A stretch of DNA of 64,000 nt. Origin: Bifidobacterium sp. B4142 (GTDB lineage: Bacteria > Actinomycetota > Actinomycetes > Actinomycetales > Bifidobacteriaceae). This document shows positions 8,878-17,854 of the stretch, one piece after another. The DNA lies in the NCBI RefSeq assembly GCF_026537325.1, contig NZ_JAFNMJ010000001.1, positions 930,001 to 994,000 of the forward strand, given 5' to 3'. The position numbers and the translations under genes were made by a program. The number at the start of each line of letters is the position of its first letter. Positions within the stretch are counted from its first letter, which is position 1. The notes under the pieces were generated by a model, which saw only the letters and a list, made by a program, of their open reading frames with translations, did no database searches and had not been told where the DNA came from.

Positions 8878-10899
8878 TCAGCGGCGGGGTGCCGGGGTGC
8901 GCTTGGCCGTGTACATCCGGGTGTTCAGCAGGTCGGCATAGCGCTCGATGACCTTGGGCCGGATCACCTTCATGGATGGTGTCATCAGCCCGTTGTCCTG
9001 GGTGAACTCCTCGGGCAGAATGATGAATTTGCGCACCGATTCGGCCCGTGAGACGCCCTCATTGGCCCGGTCCACATACTCCTGGACTTCGGCCCGTACC
9101 ACGGCGTTCTGCGCCGCCTCCTGCAGGGACATGTTGCGATCCAGCCCCTTGGATGCCAGCCAGGGCCGCAGGGCGGACTCGTTCAGGGTGACCAGGGCAG
9201 AAATGAAGGGGCGCTTGTCGCCCAGAACCAGAGCCTGGGAGACGATCTCGGAACGTTCGATGACCTCCTCGATGGGCCTGGGGGAGACGTTCTTGCCTCC
9301 GGCCGTGATGATCAGGTCCTTCTTGCGCCCGGTCAGGAAGAGGAACCCGTCTCGGGAGAGCCGCCCCAAGTCGCCTGTGGCGTACCAGCCGTCCCCAGTG
9401 AAGGAATCGCGGGTGGCCTCCTCGTTCTTGTGGTAGCTGTGGAATACGCAGACGCCCTTGATCTGCACCTCGCCGTCCGATGCGATGCGGATGGTGAATC
9501 CCGGGAAGGGGATGCCCACCGAGCCCCTGTGGTAGGGGGTGCCCAGAGGGTTGAAGGCGCAGGGCGCAGTGGTCTCAGTCAGGCCGTAGCCCTCATAGAC
9601 CGGGACATTGGAGCCGCGGAAGAACCCCAGCAGCTCCGGGTCCAGAGGAGCGCCTCCGGAGACGATCCACTTGGCCCGTCCGCCCATGACTTGGCGTAGG
9701 GAAGAGTAGACCAGCGGGTCGTAGAGGGCTCTCCGCAGGGCGCTTCGCCTGGTTGGCCAGCCTTGGCGAGAGATGTCCTCCATATAGGTGCGTGCCGCCC
9801 GAGCAGCTCCGTTAAAGATTCTGCCCTTGATACCGTGCCCGGCCTTCTGGGAGGCGGCGTTGTAGACCTTCTCGAAAACCCTGGGCACGCCGATAATGAC
9901 TGTAGGCTTGGACTCCTGCAGGTCAGACAGCAGGGTTGCCAGTCCAGAGGATATGTACACGTGCATGGTTCCGTAGACGACCCCGTAGCTGATGGCCCGA
10001 GCGAAGGTGTGTGCCTGGGGCAGGAAAAGCAGGATGGATCCATCCGGGTCAAGGGTCAGATTGGGGATGAAGGCGTTCAGGTTTCTGGCCAGTTGGCAGT
10101 AATGCTCATGGGTCATCTCCACGCCCTTGGGCGCCGCCGTGGAACCCGAGGTGTAGACGATGGAGCAGAGGTCAGTCTTGTGGATGGAGTTGATCCGCTC
10201 GTCAAGCTCGGTGTCGCTGACCGACTCCCCGTAGGCCTGCAGCTCCTGCAGGGCCCCGGACTCCAGACAGGCGATCCGCTCCAGGGTAGGGCAGTCCTTG
10301 TCGGCCCCCTCGGCCTTGGCGCGCATCTCTGCGGTCTGCACCACCAGCAGCCTGGCGTCGGAGTTGTTGACGATGAATCGAATCTGCTCGGCCGAATCGG
10401 TGTCGTAGATGGTGGCGATGACCCCGCCGATGGACAGGACTGCGGCATCCACGATGTCCCACTCGTAGCTGGTCCTGCACATGAAGGCCACGGCATCGCC
10501 CTTCTTCAGCCCATAGTGCAAGAAGCCCTTGGCGGTGGTTCTGATGTCATGCAGGATCTCACGGCCGGTCCGGTAGGTCCAGCTGCCGTTCTCTACGAAG
10601 TGCAGAACCGGCTGGTCGGGGGTGCGGCGGGCCCGGTCGGCGTAGATGTCATAGACAGTCATGTCGTCTGGCACCGGTCCCATGCCGGCGGTGGTGGCCG
10701 AAAGCAGCCCCGAGGCTGGATCCATGCGCGTGGTGGTGGCGTAGTCGGCCGACCAGAAATGCGTGTTGGGCAGGGCGAGTGACTCCTCGGCGGCCCGGGG
10801 GGAGGCCTGTGACGGATCCCCATTCTCCTCGCCAGTCGGTCCCTCCCCATGACCCACTTGGTGTGCCATAAAAGATTTGGCCGATGCTAGTAACGACAC
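8878..10899 (-). CDS. Long-chain fatty acid-CoA ligase (AMP-forming)
   Basis: A 673-residue adenylate-forming enzyme of the FadD15/ACSL type, which activates long-chain fatty acids to acyl-CoA through an acyl-AMP intermediate. The AMP-binding P-loop reads YTSGSTAAPKGVEM, where most relatives have TSGTTG-x-PKG. Also seen are YGLTETTAP, the TGDLGRL motif and the C-terminal GRKKDLIITAGGKNVSP. The first ~60 residues form a low-complexity extension. The start is GTG 10899 with GAAGGAG five bases upstream. Bifidobacteria lack beta-oxidation, so the role is probably recycling of exogenous fatty acids into lipids; that is inference. Confidence 0.93.
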   Translation of the reverse strand: MSLLASAKSFMAHQVGHGEGPTGEENGDPSQASPRAAEESLALPNTHFWSADYATTTRMDPASGLLSATTAGMGPVPDDMTVYDIYADRARRTPDQPVLHFVENGSWTYRTGREILHDIRTTAKGFLHYGLKKGDAVAFMCRTSYEWDIVDAAVLSIGGVIATIYDTDSAEQIRFIVNNSDARLLVVQTAEMRAKAEGADKDCPTLERIACLESGALQELQAYGESVSDTELDERINSIHKTDLCSIVYTSGSTAAPKGVEMTHEHYCQLARNLNAFIPNLTLDPDGSILLFLPQAHTFARAISYGVVYGTMHVYISSGLATLLSDLQESKPTVIIGVPRVFEKVYNAASQKAGHGIKGRIFNGAARAARTYMEDISRQGWPTRRSALRRALYDPLVYSSLRQVMGGRAKWIVSGGAPLDPELLGFFRGSNVPVYEGYGLTETTAPCAFNPLGTPYHRGSVGIPFPGFTIRIASDGEVQIKGVCVFHSYHKNEEATRDSFTGDGWYATGDLGRLSRDGFLFLTGRKKDLIITAGGKNVSPRPIEEVIERSEIVSQALVLGDKRPFISALVTLNESALRPWLASKGLDRNMSLQEAAQNAVVRAEVQEYVDRANEGVSRAESVRKFIILPEEFTQDNGLMTPSMKVIRPKVIERYADLLNTRMYTAKRTPAPRR

Positions 10900-10946
10900 G
10901 TTGTCTCCTTCAATAATCGCGGGATATGTCCAGAATAGCCGCCTAC

Positions 10947-10975
10947 TTGGAAAAGGGCAGACTGGGTGCTAAAGT
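10947..10975 (+). promoter_or_regulatory. Candidate promoter for rplY
   Basis: TTGGAA (10947-10952) and TAAAGT (10970-10975) are separated by 17 bases, each matching four of six consensus positions. Transcription would start near 10982, giving a leader of about 150 bases before rplY. Confidence 0.5.
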
Positions 10976-11004
10976 ACACATGTTGCTTTGGCGAGGGAGG
11001 ATTC

Positions 11005-11142
11005 ATGGCCTCCGTTATCGACTCGGCTGGATCATCGGCGGCCTTTCCTTATGGGCGGTCCGGAATCCGACGCGGCGATGCGCCAGGACCGGCCCAGGTC
11101 GGTCTTGAGGAACCACTCAAGGAAGGAAGCCAGCATGGCTAA
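11005..11142 (+). CDS. Possible 45-residue leader ORF overlapping rplY
   Basis: ATG 11005 is preceded by a very good ribosome binding site (GAGGGAGG, 10993-11000) and opens a 45-codon frame beginning MASVIDSAGSSAAFPYG. Its stop lies eight bases inside rplY in another frame. The position in the rplY leader suggests a translationally coupled leader peptide. Against it, third-position GC is only about 57%, well below the surrounding genes, and no known family is recognisable. It may be a chance frame. Confidence 0.3.
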   Translation: MASVIDSAGSSAAFPYGRSGIRRGDAPGPAQVGLEEPLKEGSQHG

Positions 11143-11758
11143 CACAATTAAGCTCGATGGCGAAGTCCGCGACAAATTCGGCAAGGGAGCGGCACGCCGC
11201 ATGCGCGTGGCCCAGCAGATTCCCGCCACCATCTACGCCGGCGGCGCCCAGCCCGACTACATCAAGCTGCCCATGCGCGAGACCACTCTGGCCCTGCGTC
11301 GTGCCAACGCCCTCTTCTCCATCAGCTTCGGCGGACAGACCAAGACGGCCGTGGTCAAGGACGTGCAGCGCAACCCGGTCAAGCGCCAGGTGGAGCACAT
11401 CGACTTCTACGAGGTCCGCGCCGGCGAGAAGGTCACCGTGGAGGTGCCTGTCTTCGTCAGCGGCGAGACCAAGGGCGCCGCCGTGGCGCTGGTCGACACC
11501 CAGAACCTGCAGGTCAGGGCTGACGTGTCCAACCTGCCCGAGCGCATCGACATCAGCGTGGAGGGCCTGTCCGAGGGCGACAAGATCCTGGCAAAGGACG
11601 TCAAGCTGCCCGAGGGCTCCGAGCTGGTCATCGACGATATGGAGGATTCCATCGTCTCAGTCGAGATCCCCAAGGAGGAGAGCCTGGAGACCCCCTCCGA
11701 GGAGACCGAACAGGCCGATGTGGAAGCTGCTCCGGAGGCCGACGCCCAGGGCGAGTGA
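11135..11758 (+). CDS. rplY: 50S ribosomal protein L25 / general stress protein Ctc
   Basis: A 207-residue L25/TL5/Ctc-type protein that binds 5S rRNA in the large subunit. The N-terminal L25 domain (about 1-95) is followed by the beta-domain of the longer Ctc form and an acidic C-terminal tail (about 180-207) rich in Glu, Asp and Ala. The start ATG 11135 follows AAGGAAGGAAG. An in-frame extension upstream to 10988 exists but has no ribosome binding site and non-conserved content. A strong intrinsic terminator follows 20 bases after the stop, so the gene is probably a single-gene unit. Confidence 0.95.
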   Translation: MANTIKLDGEVRDKFGKGAARRMRVAQQIPATIYAGGAQPDYIKLPMRETTLALRRANALFSISFGGQTKTAVVKDVQRNPVKRQVEHIDFYEVRAGEKVTVEVPVFVSGETKGAAVALVDTQNLQVRADVSNLPERIDISVEGLSEGDKILAKDVKLPEGSELVIDDMEDSIVSVEIPKEESLETPSEETEQADVEAAPEADAQGE

Positions 11759-11777
11759 ACCCAGAGTTCCGTTCTAT

Positions 11778-11813
11778 AAGGCCGTGGGATCATCACGATC
11801 CTGCGGCCTTTTT
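11778..11813 (+). terminator. Intrinsic terminator after rplY
   Basis: GGCCG-tg-GGATC, loop ATCAC, GATCC-tg-CGGCC, then TTTTT. The stem is 10 pairs plus a symmetrical internal mismatch, followed directly by a U-tract. Confidence 0.85.
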
Positions 11814-11945
11814 GTCTGAGACGGTCACTATGCGAAATGCGCCGGACAGGTTTGGGTCTGCCTATGCGATAGTTCGGGTACCGGGCATCGCCATAAGCAT
11901 CGCACCCGAGCAACCAGATACAGCAGCAAGAAGAAGTGGTAGATA

Positions 11946-13073
11946 ATGGCAGAGCAATCACATCACGACCCGAAGGCACTCAATGAGTTGGCGGACGCTT
12001 TCCAGGTCATTCCCAACGATCATCCAGCCTCTGACGAGGAACGTGCCCGGCTGATTGACAAGCCCGCCTTCGGCCAGCTTTTCTCAGACAACATGGCCCA
12101 CATGGGATGGACCTCGGATGACGGCTGGAAGGATCGCAGGGTTGAGCCCTACGGGCCGCTGAGCCTTGATCCAGGTGCCTCGGTGCTTCATTATGCCCAG
12201 GAGGCCTTCGAGGGGCTCAAGGCCTACTACCACGACGATGGTTCTATCTGGCTCTTTCGGCCCGATGCCAACGCCCAGCGCTTCTACAACTCAGCCAAGC
12301 GCCTGGCCCTGCCTCCGCTCGAGCCCAATGACTTCCTAGGATCGGTCGCGGCCCTGGTCCGCCGTGACGCAGACTGGGTGCCCAAGCGGCGCGAGTACAC
12401 GCTCTATATGCGCCCCTATATGTTCGCCTCCGAGCCCTTCCTGGGCGTGCGCGCTCCGCATGCGGTGGACTATTGCGTCATCGCCTCGCCCTCGGGACCA
12501 TACTTCGCCGGCGGTGTCAAGCCGGTCAGCATCTGGGTGGAGGATAAGTGGTTCCGCACCGGCCCCGGCGGCACAGGTTTTGCCAAGTGCGGCGGCAACT
12601 ATGCGGCCTCCCTGCTGGGTGAGAACCGCGGTGCCGAGCACGGCTGCGAGCAGGTCTGCTTCGTCGATGCGGCCACCAAGACCTACCTGGAGGAGCTGGG
12701 CGGCATGAACATGTTCACCGTCCACAAGGACGGACACCTGGAGACCCCCAGCCTGACCGGAACCATTCTGCCCGGCGTCACCCGCAACTCCCTAATCGCT
12801 CTGGCACAGGACAACGGCAGGGACGTGACGGAAACCATGATCCGTCTGGACACCCTGCTGGATGACATCCGCTCGGGCGAGGTCACCGAGGTGTTCGCCT
12901 GCGGGACTGCTGCCATCATCACCCCGATCGGGCGCTTCAAGTCCGAGAACTTCGACGTTCAGGTGGCCGACGGAGGCTCGGGCGAGGTCACCATGGACTT
13001 GCGCAACGAGCTCCTGGGCATCCAGCTGGGCGAGATCGAGGATCCGCACGACTGGATGTGGAAGGTCTGCTGA
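11946..13073 (+). CDS. ilvE: Branched-chain amino acid aminotransferase
   Basis: A 375-residue class IV (fold type IV) PLP aminotransferase that carries out the last step of leucine, isoleucine and valine synthesis and the first of their breakdown. The PLP lysine is K214 in GFAKCGGNYAAS, and the family stretch EAFEGLKAY lies near residue 86. Length and N-terminal extension match the mitochondrial/actinobacterial BCAT subgroup. ATG 11946 has only a weak upstream AAGAAG. It is flanked by terminators on both sides and so is probably monocistronic. Confidence 0.94.
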   Translation: MAEQSHHDPKALNELADAFQVIPNDHPASDEERARLIDKPAFGQLFSDNMAHMGWTSDDGWKDRRVEPYGPLSLDPGASVLHYAQEAFEGLKAYYHDDGSIWLFRPDANAQRFYNSAKRLALPPLEPNDFLGSVAALVRRDADWVPKRREYTLYMRPYMFASEPFLGVRAPHAVDYCVIASPSGPYFAGGVKPVSIWVEDKWFRTGPGGTGFAKCGGNYAASLLGENRGAEHGCEQVCFVDAATKTYLEELGGMNMFTVHKDGHLETPSLTGTILPGVTRNSLIALAQDNGRDVTETMIRLDTLLDDIRSGEVTEVFACGTAAIITPIGRFKSENFDVQVADGGSGEVTMDLRNELLGIQLGEIEDPHDWMWKVC

Positions 13074-13108
13074 ACGCTGAACCCATGCCTGCCTGGCAGG
13101 TCTTAAGA

Positions 13109-13150
13109 GGAAGGCGGCGCAGGGCGACACTTCGCCCTGCGCCGCCTTCC
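13109..13150 (+). terminator. Long perfect stem-loop after ilvE
   Basis: A perfect 18-base-pair stem with a six-base loop (ACACTT) lies 35 bases after the ilvE stop. The downstream sequence (GTTATCTTTG) is only moderately T-rich, so it may terminate weakly or protect the mRNA 3' end. Confidence 0.7.
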
Positions 13151-13255
13151 GTTATCTTTGTGGCCTTGTGCACATCATCGGCCTGTTCAGCTGTGGGGTT
13201 GGCTAATCTATAGACAGACTTGAGTGCGGGACGAATCCGGGAGGAGAAGCGCGGG

Positions 13256-14062
13256 ATGAAGACGGCCTTGGAGGGGAACCTCATCTTCATGGTCATCGAG
13301 TACCTGGGCATCTTCAGCTGCGGGCTTTCGGGCGGTCTGGCTGCCGTGCGCAAGGGTTACGACATCATCGCCATCCTTTTGGTTTCATGGATCAGCGCTC
13401 TGGGCGGCGGAGTGGTCCGTGATGTCCTGCTGGGCCAGGTGCCCCCCAGCGGCATCACCGACAAGGGCTCGGTCATCGTCACCCTGGCATCAGGCCTGGT
13501 GGTGGCTGTCGCCCATCCCGAGATCAGCAGGATGACCTGGTCCATGCTGGTCACCGATGCCATGGCGCTGGGATCCTTCGCCGTCAACGGGACCGCCAAG
13601 GCACTGATGTGCGGAACCGGCGGCATGACAGCCATCTTCATGGGTATGGCCACGGCCCTGGTCGGGGGGCTCATTCGAGACATCCTTCTCAGCCAGGTGC
13701 CTGCAGTCATCCAGGACCAGCACTGGTACGCGCTGCCTTCCCTGATCGGCTGCTTGCTGACCCTGGCCTCCGCGCGCGCCCGGCAGCATGGGCTATATCC
13801 GGTCCGGGTCGACATGGCTCTGGACCTGGCCATCGTGGCCCTGGTGGTCGTCCTGCGCATCATCTCGGCAAAATTCGACATCCTGGTGCCTGGGGCAATG
13901 GACCGGCGCTCGGCCCGGCTGCCGCTCAACGATGCCCAGCTGACCAGGGCCATCCGGCATCTGATGCGCGGCCGGTCGGACATCAGCGTCACCATCCAGC
14001 ACGACGACAAGGATGCCAACGAGAATTCAAAAGGGGAGCCGGGCGTCAAAAAGGGCCGGTGA
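13256..14062 (+). CDS. UPF0126/YadS-family (TRIC-like) membrane protein
   Basis: A 268-residue integral membrane protein with two tandem UPF0126 repeats of about 85 residues each. Each repeat has the Gly/Asp-rich signature (GGGVVRDVLLGQVP in the first, GGLIRDILLSQVP in the second). Related proteins have been studied as trimeric cation channels, and the Pfam name refers to glycine transport; the function in bifidobacteria is unknown. ATG 13256 is chosen because GGAGGAG lies eight bases upstream; the open frame begins earlier at GTG 13220. The charged tail after the last helix (about 215-268) is cytosolic-like. The stop codon lies inside a bidirectional terminator shared with convergent rpsT. 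Confidence 0.87.
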   Translation: MKTALEGNLIFMVIEYLGIFSCGLSGGLAAVRKGYDIIAILLVSWISALGGGVVRDVLLGQVPPSGITDKGSVIVTLASGLVVAVAHPEISRMTWSMLVTDAMALGSFAVNGTAKALMCGTGGMTAIFMGMATALVGGLIRDILLSQVPAVIQDQHWYALPSLIGCLLTLASARARQHGLYPVRVDMALDLAIVALVVVLRIISAKFDILVPGAMDRRSARLPLNDAQLTRAIRHLMRGRSDISVTIQHDDKDANENSKGEPGVKKGR

Positions 14063-14088
14063 TCCAAGCGCTTGGATCACCGGCCCTT
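14051..14088. terminator. Bidirectional terminator between the UPF0126 gene and rpsT
   Basis: A perfect 38-base palindrome of two 18-base arms around CG (AAGGGCCGGTGATCCAAG and its complement). It contains the stop codon of the plus-strand gene and lies 11 bases past the rpsT stop. On the minus strand it ends in CCCTT followed by T-rich sequence. Confidence 0.8.
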
Positions 14089-14098
14089 GTGGGGCGCT

Positions 14099-14359
14099 TC
14101 AGAGGGCGTTGACGGCGTTGGCCAGACCGGACTTGCGGTTGGCGGCCTGGTTGCGGTGGATTACACCCTTGCCGGCGGCCTTGTCCAGACGGCGGGCGGC
14201 CACCTGATAGGCAGCCTGAGCGGCCTCCTTGTCACCGGCATCCACAGCCTTGCGCACGGAACGCACGGAGGTCTTGATCGCGCTCTTGACCTCTTTGTTG
14301 CGCAGGTGCGCCTTTTCGTTGGTGATGACCCGCTTCTTCTGCGACTTGATGTTTGCCAA
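14099..14359 (-). CDS. rpsT: 30S ribosomal protein S20
   Basis: An 86-residue basic, helical protein that binds the 5' and 3' minor domains of 16S rRNA early in 30S assembly. The mature N-terminus [10 protein letters not shown] and the C-terminal half with [20 protein letters not shown] are typical. The conserved N-terminus begins at a TTG codon (14357-14359), with GGAG five bases upstream. The ATG further upstream would add 12 non-conserved residues. E. coli rpsT also uses a UUG start, which is tied to its autoregulation, so the rare start here may be meaningful. It is divergent from lepA. Confidence 0.95.
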   Translation of the reverse strand: MANIKSQKKRVITNEKAHLRNKEVKSAIKTSVRSVRKAVDAGDKEAAQAAYQVAARRLDKAAGKGVIHRNQAANRKSGLANAVNAL

Positions 14360-14504
14360 TGTTGCTCCAAACGATGAATGTATCTGTACAGACAAACCAC
14401 CATACTAGCACCTGACCGCGAGAAGAATCCTTTTGGAGCGGGCGCTTCGGCCCAGGGCATCGTCTAGAATCGTTAGACCAGACGTACGTGAGGAGAGCAG
14501 ACCG

Positions 14505-16382
14505 GTGCAGGAAGCCAAGAACCAACCAGGATTCACCGACCAATCGCTGATCCGCAACTTCTGCATCATCGCCCACATCGATCACGGCAAATCCACGGTG
14601 GCCGACCGGATCCTGCAGCTGAGCGGGATTGTGCCCAAGCGCGAGATGCACGATCGGTTCCTGGACAGGATGGACATCGAACAGGAGCGCGGCATCACCA
14701 TCAAGTCCCAGGCCGTTCGCCTGCCCTGGGTCAAGGATGGCGTCGAATACACCCTGGGCATGATTGACACCCCTGGCCATGTGGACTTCACCTACGAGGT
14801 CTCCCGGGCCCTGGAGGCCTGCGAGGGCGCGGTTCTGCTGGTGGACGCCACCCAGGGCATCGAGGCGCAGACCCTCTCCAACCTGTATATGGCTCTGGAG
14901 GATGACCTGACCATCATCCCCGTCCTCAACAAGATCGACCTGCCTTCGGCCGAGCCGGACAAGCACGCCGAGGAGATCGCCAATCTGATCGGCTGCTCCA
15001 CGGGCGAGGTGCTCCGGGTGTCCGGCAAAACCGGCCAGGGGATCCGCGAGCTGGTGGATCGGATCGTGGACCAGGTGCCGGCCCCCAAAGGGGATCCCAA
15101 GGCCCCAGCCCGCGCCCTCATCTTCGACTCGGTCTACGACTCCTACCGGGGAATCGTCACCTACATAAGAATGGTGGACGGCGAACTCAAGGAGCGTCAG
15201 AAGATCCGCATGATGGGCCGGGGGACCGTGCACGACCCCATCGAACTGGGCGTGATCAGCCCCGATATGACCCCCACGAAGGCCCTGGGGGCCGGGGAGG
15301 TCGGCTACGTGATCACAGGCGTCAAGGACGTCAGCCAGTCCAAGGTGGGCGACACCGTCACCACCGAGTCCAACCCGGCCAAGGAGCCCTTGCCTGGCTA
15401 TCAGGACCCCCAGCCCATGGTTTATTCCGGGCTCTTCCCCATCGACAACGCCCAGTTCCCCGAGTTGCGCGACGCCCTGGACAAGCTCAAGCTCAACGAT
15501 GCCGCCCTGGTCTACGAGCCGGAGACCTCCGTGGCCCTTGGCTTCGGCTTCCGCTGCGGCTTCCTGGGGCTTCTGCACATGGAGATCGTCACCGAGCGCC
15601 TGAGCAGGGAGTTCGGCATGGATCTGATCGCCACGGCCCCCAACGTCACCTACCAGGTGACTATGGAGGACGGCAGCGAGCACACGGTGACCAACCCCAG
15701 CGAGTTCCCCGATGGCAAGGTTCGCCAGATTCTGGAGCCCGTGGTCAGCGCCGACATCATCACTCCTAAGGAGTTCATCGGACCGGTCATGGAGCTCTGC
15801 CAGGACCATCGCGGGCAGATGGGAACCATGGAGTACCTGAGCCCCGAGCGCGTCGAGATGCACTACCGTATGCCCCTGGCCGAGATCGTCTTCGACTTCT
15901 TCGACCAGCTGAAGAGCCGGACCAAGGGCTACGCCAGCCTGGACTACCAGCCCGACGGCACTCAGTCCGCCGACCTGGTCAAGGTGGACATCCTCATCCA
16001 GGGGGAGAAGATCGATGCCTTCTCGGCCATCGTCCACAAGGACAAGGCCTACGCCTACGGGGTGATGATGACCAAGAAACTGCGCAAGCTGATTCCGCGC
16101 CAGCAGTTCGAGATCCCCATCCAAGCGGCCATAGGGTCGCGGATTATCGCTCGCGAGACCATCAGCGCCCTGCGCAAGGACGTGCTGGCCAAGTGCTACG
16201 GGGGCGACATCACCCGCAAGCGCAAGCTGCTCGAGAAGCAGAAGGCCGGCAAGAAGCGCATGAAGATGCTGGGACATGTCGAAGTGCCCCAGGAGGCCTT
16301 CATCGCCGCCCTGAGCACGGGCCAGGCCCAGGATCGGGACACCAAGGACAAGATCCGGGCTGCCGCCAAGAAGGAGGGCTGA
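14505..16382 (+). CDS. lepA: Elongation factor 4 (LepA)
   Basis: A 625-residue translational GTPase that acts on the ribosome, reported in back-translocation and 30S biogenesis. Motifs: G1 [10 protein letters not shown]3 DTPGHVDF, G4 NKIDLP; the C-terminal LepA-specific domain begins after [15 protein letters not shown] 14505 is chosen because AGGAG (14491-14495) precedes it. The longer frame to 14433 would start upstream of the likely promoter element TAGAAT (14465-14470). It is followed after four bases by hemW, the classic lepA-hemW arrangement. Confidence 0.96.
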   Translation: MQEAKNQPGFTDQSLIRNFCIIAHIDHGKSTVADRILQLSGIVPKREMHDRFLDRMDIEQERGITIKSQAVRLPWVKDGVEYTLGMIDTPGHVDFTYEVSRALEACEGAVLLVDATQGIEAQTLSNLYMALEDDLTIIPVLNKIDLPSAEPDKHAEEIANLIGCSTGEVLRVSGKTGQGIRELVDRIVDQVPAPKGDPKAPARALIFDSVYDSYRGIVTYIRMVDGELKERQKIRMMGRGTVHDPIELGVISPDMTPTKALGAGEVGYVITGVKDVSQSKVGDTVTTESNPAKEPLPGYQDPQPMVYSGLFPIDNAQFPELRDALDKLKLNDAALVYEPETSVALGFGFRCGFLGLLHMEIVTERLSREFGMDLIATAPNVTYQVTMEDGSEHTVTNPSEFPDGKVRQILEPVVSADIITPKEFIGPVMELCQDHRGQMGTMEYLSPERVEMHYRMPLAEIVFDFFDQLKSRTKGYASLDYQPDGTQSADLVKVDILIQGEKIDAFSAIVHKDKAYAYGVMMTKKLRKLIPRQQFEIPIQAAIGSRIIARETISALRKDVLAKCYGGDITRKRKLLEKQKAGKKRMKMLGHVEVPQEAFIAALSTGQAQDRDTKDKIRAAAKKEG

Positions 16383-16386
16383 ACGG

Positions 16387-17730
16387 GTGGGATCCTACCA
16401 GGTCTACATCCATGTGCCCTTCTGCATGCGCCGCTGCGGATACTGTGACTTCAATACCTACACGGCCCGGGACCTGGGCGGGGGCGCCAGCCGGGAGCAC
16501 TACGCCGACCTGGCCATTCAGGAGATGCGCATGGTCCGCGCCTGGCAGACTTCCCGGGGCCTGATAGAGCCGCCCGTATCCACTATCTTCTTCGGCGGCG
16601 GAACGCCCACCATTCTGCCTGCCCAGGATCTGGTGCGCATGGTCGAGTCCGTGGCCGACCTCTGGGGGTTGACCCCGGGGGCCGAAATCACCACCGAGGC
16701 CAACCCTGACACCGTGGATCGGGCCTACCTGGAGCAGCTGCTCCAGGGGGGCATCAACCGGGTCTCCTTTGGTATGCAGTCAGCAGTGCCCAGCGTCCTG
16801 GCCACCCTGGACCGCACTCATACCCCGGTCAATGTGGCCACCGATGTAGCCGCCGCCAGGGATTTGGGTCTCAGGGCCAGCGTGGATCTGATCTACGGGA
16901 CGCCGGGGGAGCGGCTTGAGGATTGGCGGACCAGCCTGCAGGCTGCCCTGGACCTGGGCGTGGACCATGTCTCCGCCTATGCCCTGACCCTGGAACCCAC
17001 CACCAAGATGGGTCGTGCTGTGCGCCGGGGCCAACTGCCCGCCCCCGATGACGATGACGAGGCGGCCAAGTACGAGATGGCCGACGACATGCTCTCCCAG
17101 GCAGGCCTTGACTGGTACGAGATCTCCAACTGGGCCCGCCCCGGCCAGGAGAGCCGCCACAACCTGGGCTACTGGCACAACGTGGACTGGGCTGGCATCG
17201 GGCCCGGCGCTCACTCCCACTATCGTGCTCTGGAAGGCCAGGTCACGGGCATGGCACCGGTGGAAGCAACCCGGAAGCAGGAGCCCATGCCCTCCGTTTC
17301 GCCCGGGTTCAGAGCCACAGGAACGTCAACGACGCAAGAGGCCCTTTCCATGACACACTGGTGGCTTTCGCCGGAGCCCGGCCTGGAGGAGCGGCGTGCC
17401 CGGGCTATTCGCTCCTGGGACATCGCCCACCCCAGGGACTGGGCAGCCGCCATGGATGCCGGACAAGTGCCCTGGCAGGATGCCGAGCTTCTGGGCTGGA
17501 GGCAGGACCTGGAGGAAACGGTCATGCTGGCCCTGCGCCTGCCTGAAGGCCTAGGAATGGATCGGCTGACCAGACAGGCGGGTCGTCCGGCCGACCCGAA
17601 GATTCTTAAGGTTTTGGTCGACCAGGGACTCCTGCATCCCGTGAGCGACAGGATCCAGGTGACCCGCCGGGGCCGCCTGCTCAATGATCTGGTCATCGAT
17701 CAGGTCCTGGAGGCAGTAGGAATTCGTTAG
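16387..17730 (+). CDS. hemW: HemW-type radical SAM protein
   Basis: A 447-residue radical S-adenosylmethionine protein with the 4Fe-4S motif CMRRCGYC near residue 17 and the glycine-rich FFGGGTPT. HemW proteins bind heme and act as heme chaperones; they were formerly called coproporphyrinogen III oxidases, which should not be assumed here. An insertion of about 60 residues separates the conserved GIGPGAHSH (near 270) from RSWDIAHP. It contains a Pro/Ser/Thr-rich stretch and is longer than in most HemW. GTG 16387 starts four bases after lepA, so translation is probably coupled. Confidence 0.88.
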   Translation: MGSYQVYIHVPFCMRRCGYCDFNTYTARDLGGGASREHYADLAIQEMRMVRAWQTSRGLIEPPVSTIFFGGGTPTILPAQDLVRMVESVADLWGLTPGAEITTEANPDTVDRAYLEQLLQGGINRVSFGMQSAVPSVLATLDRTHTPVNVATDVAAARDLGLRASVDLIYGTPGERLEDWRTSLQAALDLGVDHVSAYALTLEPTTKMGRAVRRGQLPAPDDDDEAAKYEMADDMLSQAGLDWYEISNWARPGQESRHNLGYWHNVDWAGIGPGAHSHYRALEGQVTGMAPVEATRKQEPMPSVSPGFRATGTSTTQEALSMTHWWLSPEPGLEERRARAIRSWDIAHPRDWAAAMDAGQVPWQDAELLGWRQDLEETVMLALRLPEGLGMDRLTRQAGRPADPKILKVLVDQGLLHPVSDRIQVTRRGRLLNDLVIDQVLEAVGIR

Positions 17731-17742
17731 ACACTGCGGAAC

Positions 17743-17758
17743 GTTACACGGATGTCAC
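17743..17758 (+). promoter_or_regulatory. Candidate GlnR-like half-site pair upstream of gltB
   Basis: GTTAC-N6-GTCAC matches the actinobacterial GlnR spacing pattern (gTnAc, six bases, then a second half-site). It lies about 97 bases ahead of gltB, a typical nitrogen-regulated gene. The half-sites are short and a chance match is possible. Confidence 0.3.
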
Positions 17759-17854
17759 CTGTGAATGCATTATTGTGTTTATTCACCAATGACCAGGCTC
17801 TTCAAGGGTGGAGCATGCCGGCCCCGCCCGCGTCCCACGAATGAGGTGATTGCG

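Noticed and set aside
10988-11134. In-frame N-terminal extension of L25 from GTG 10988
   Set aside because: A good ribosome binding site and the conserved L25 N-terminus both place the start at 11135.
14232-16277. Long antisense open frame opposite lepA (681 codons)
   Set aside because: It runs through the whole of lepA and rpsT with the composition expected of a shadow frame.
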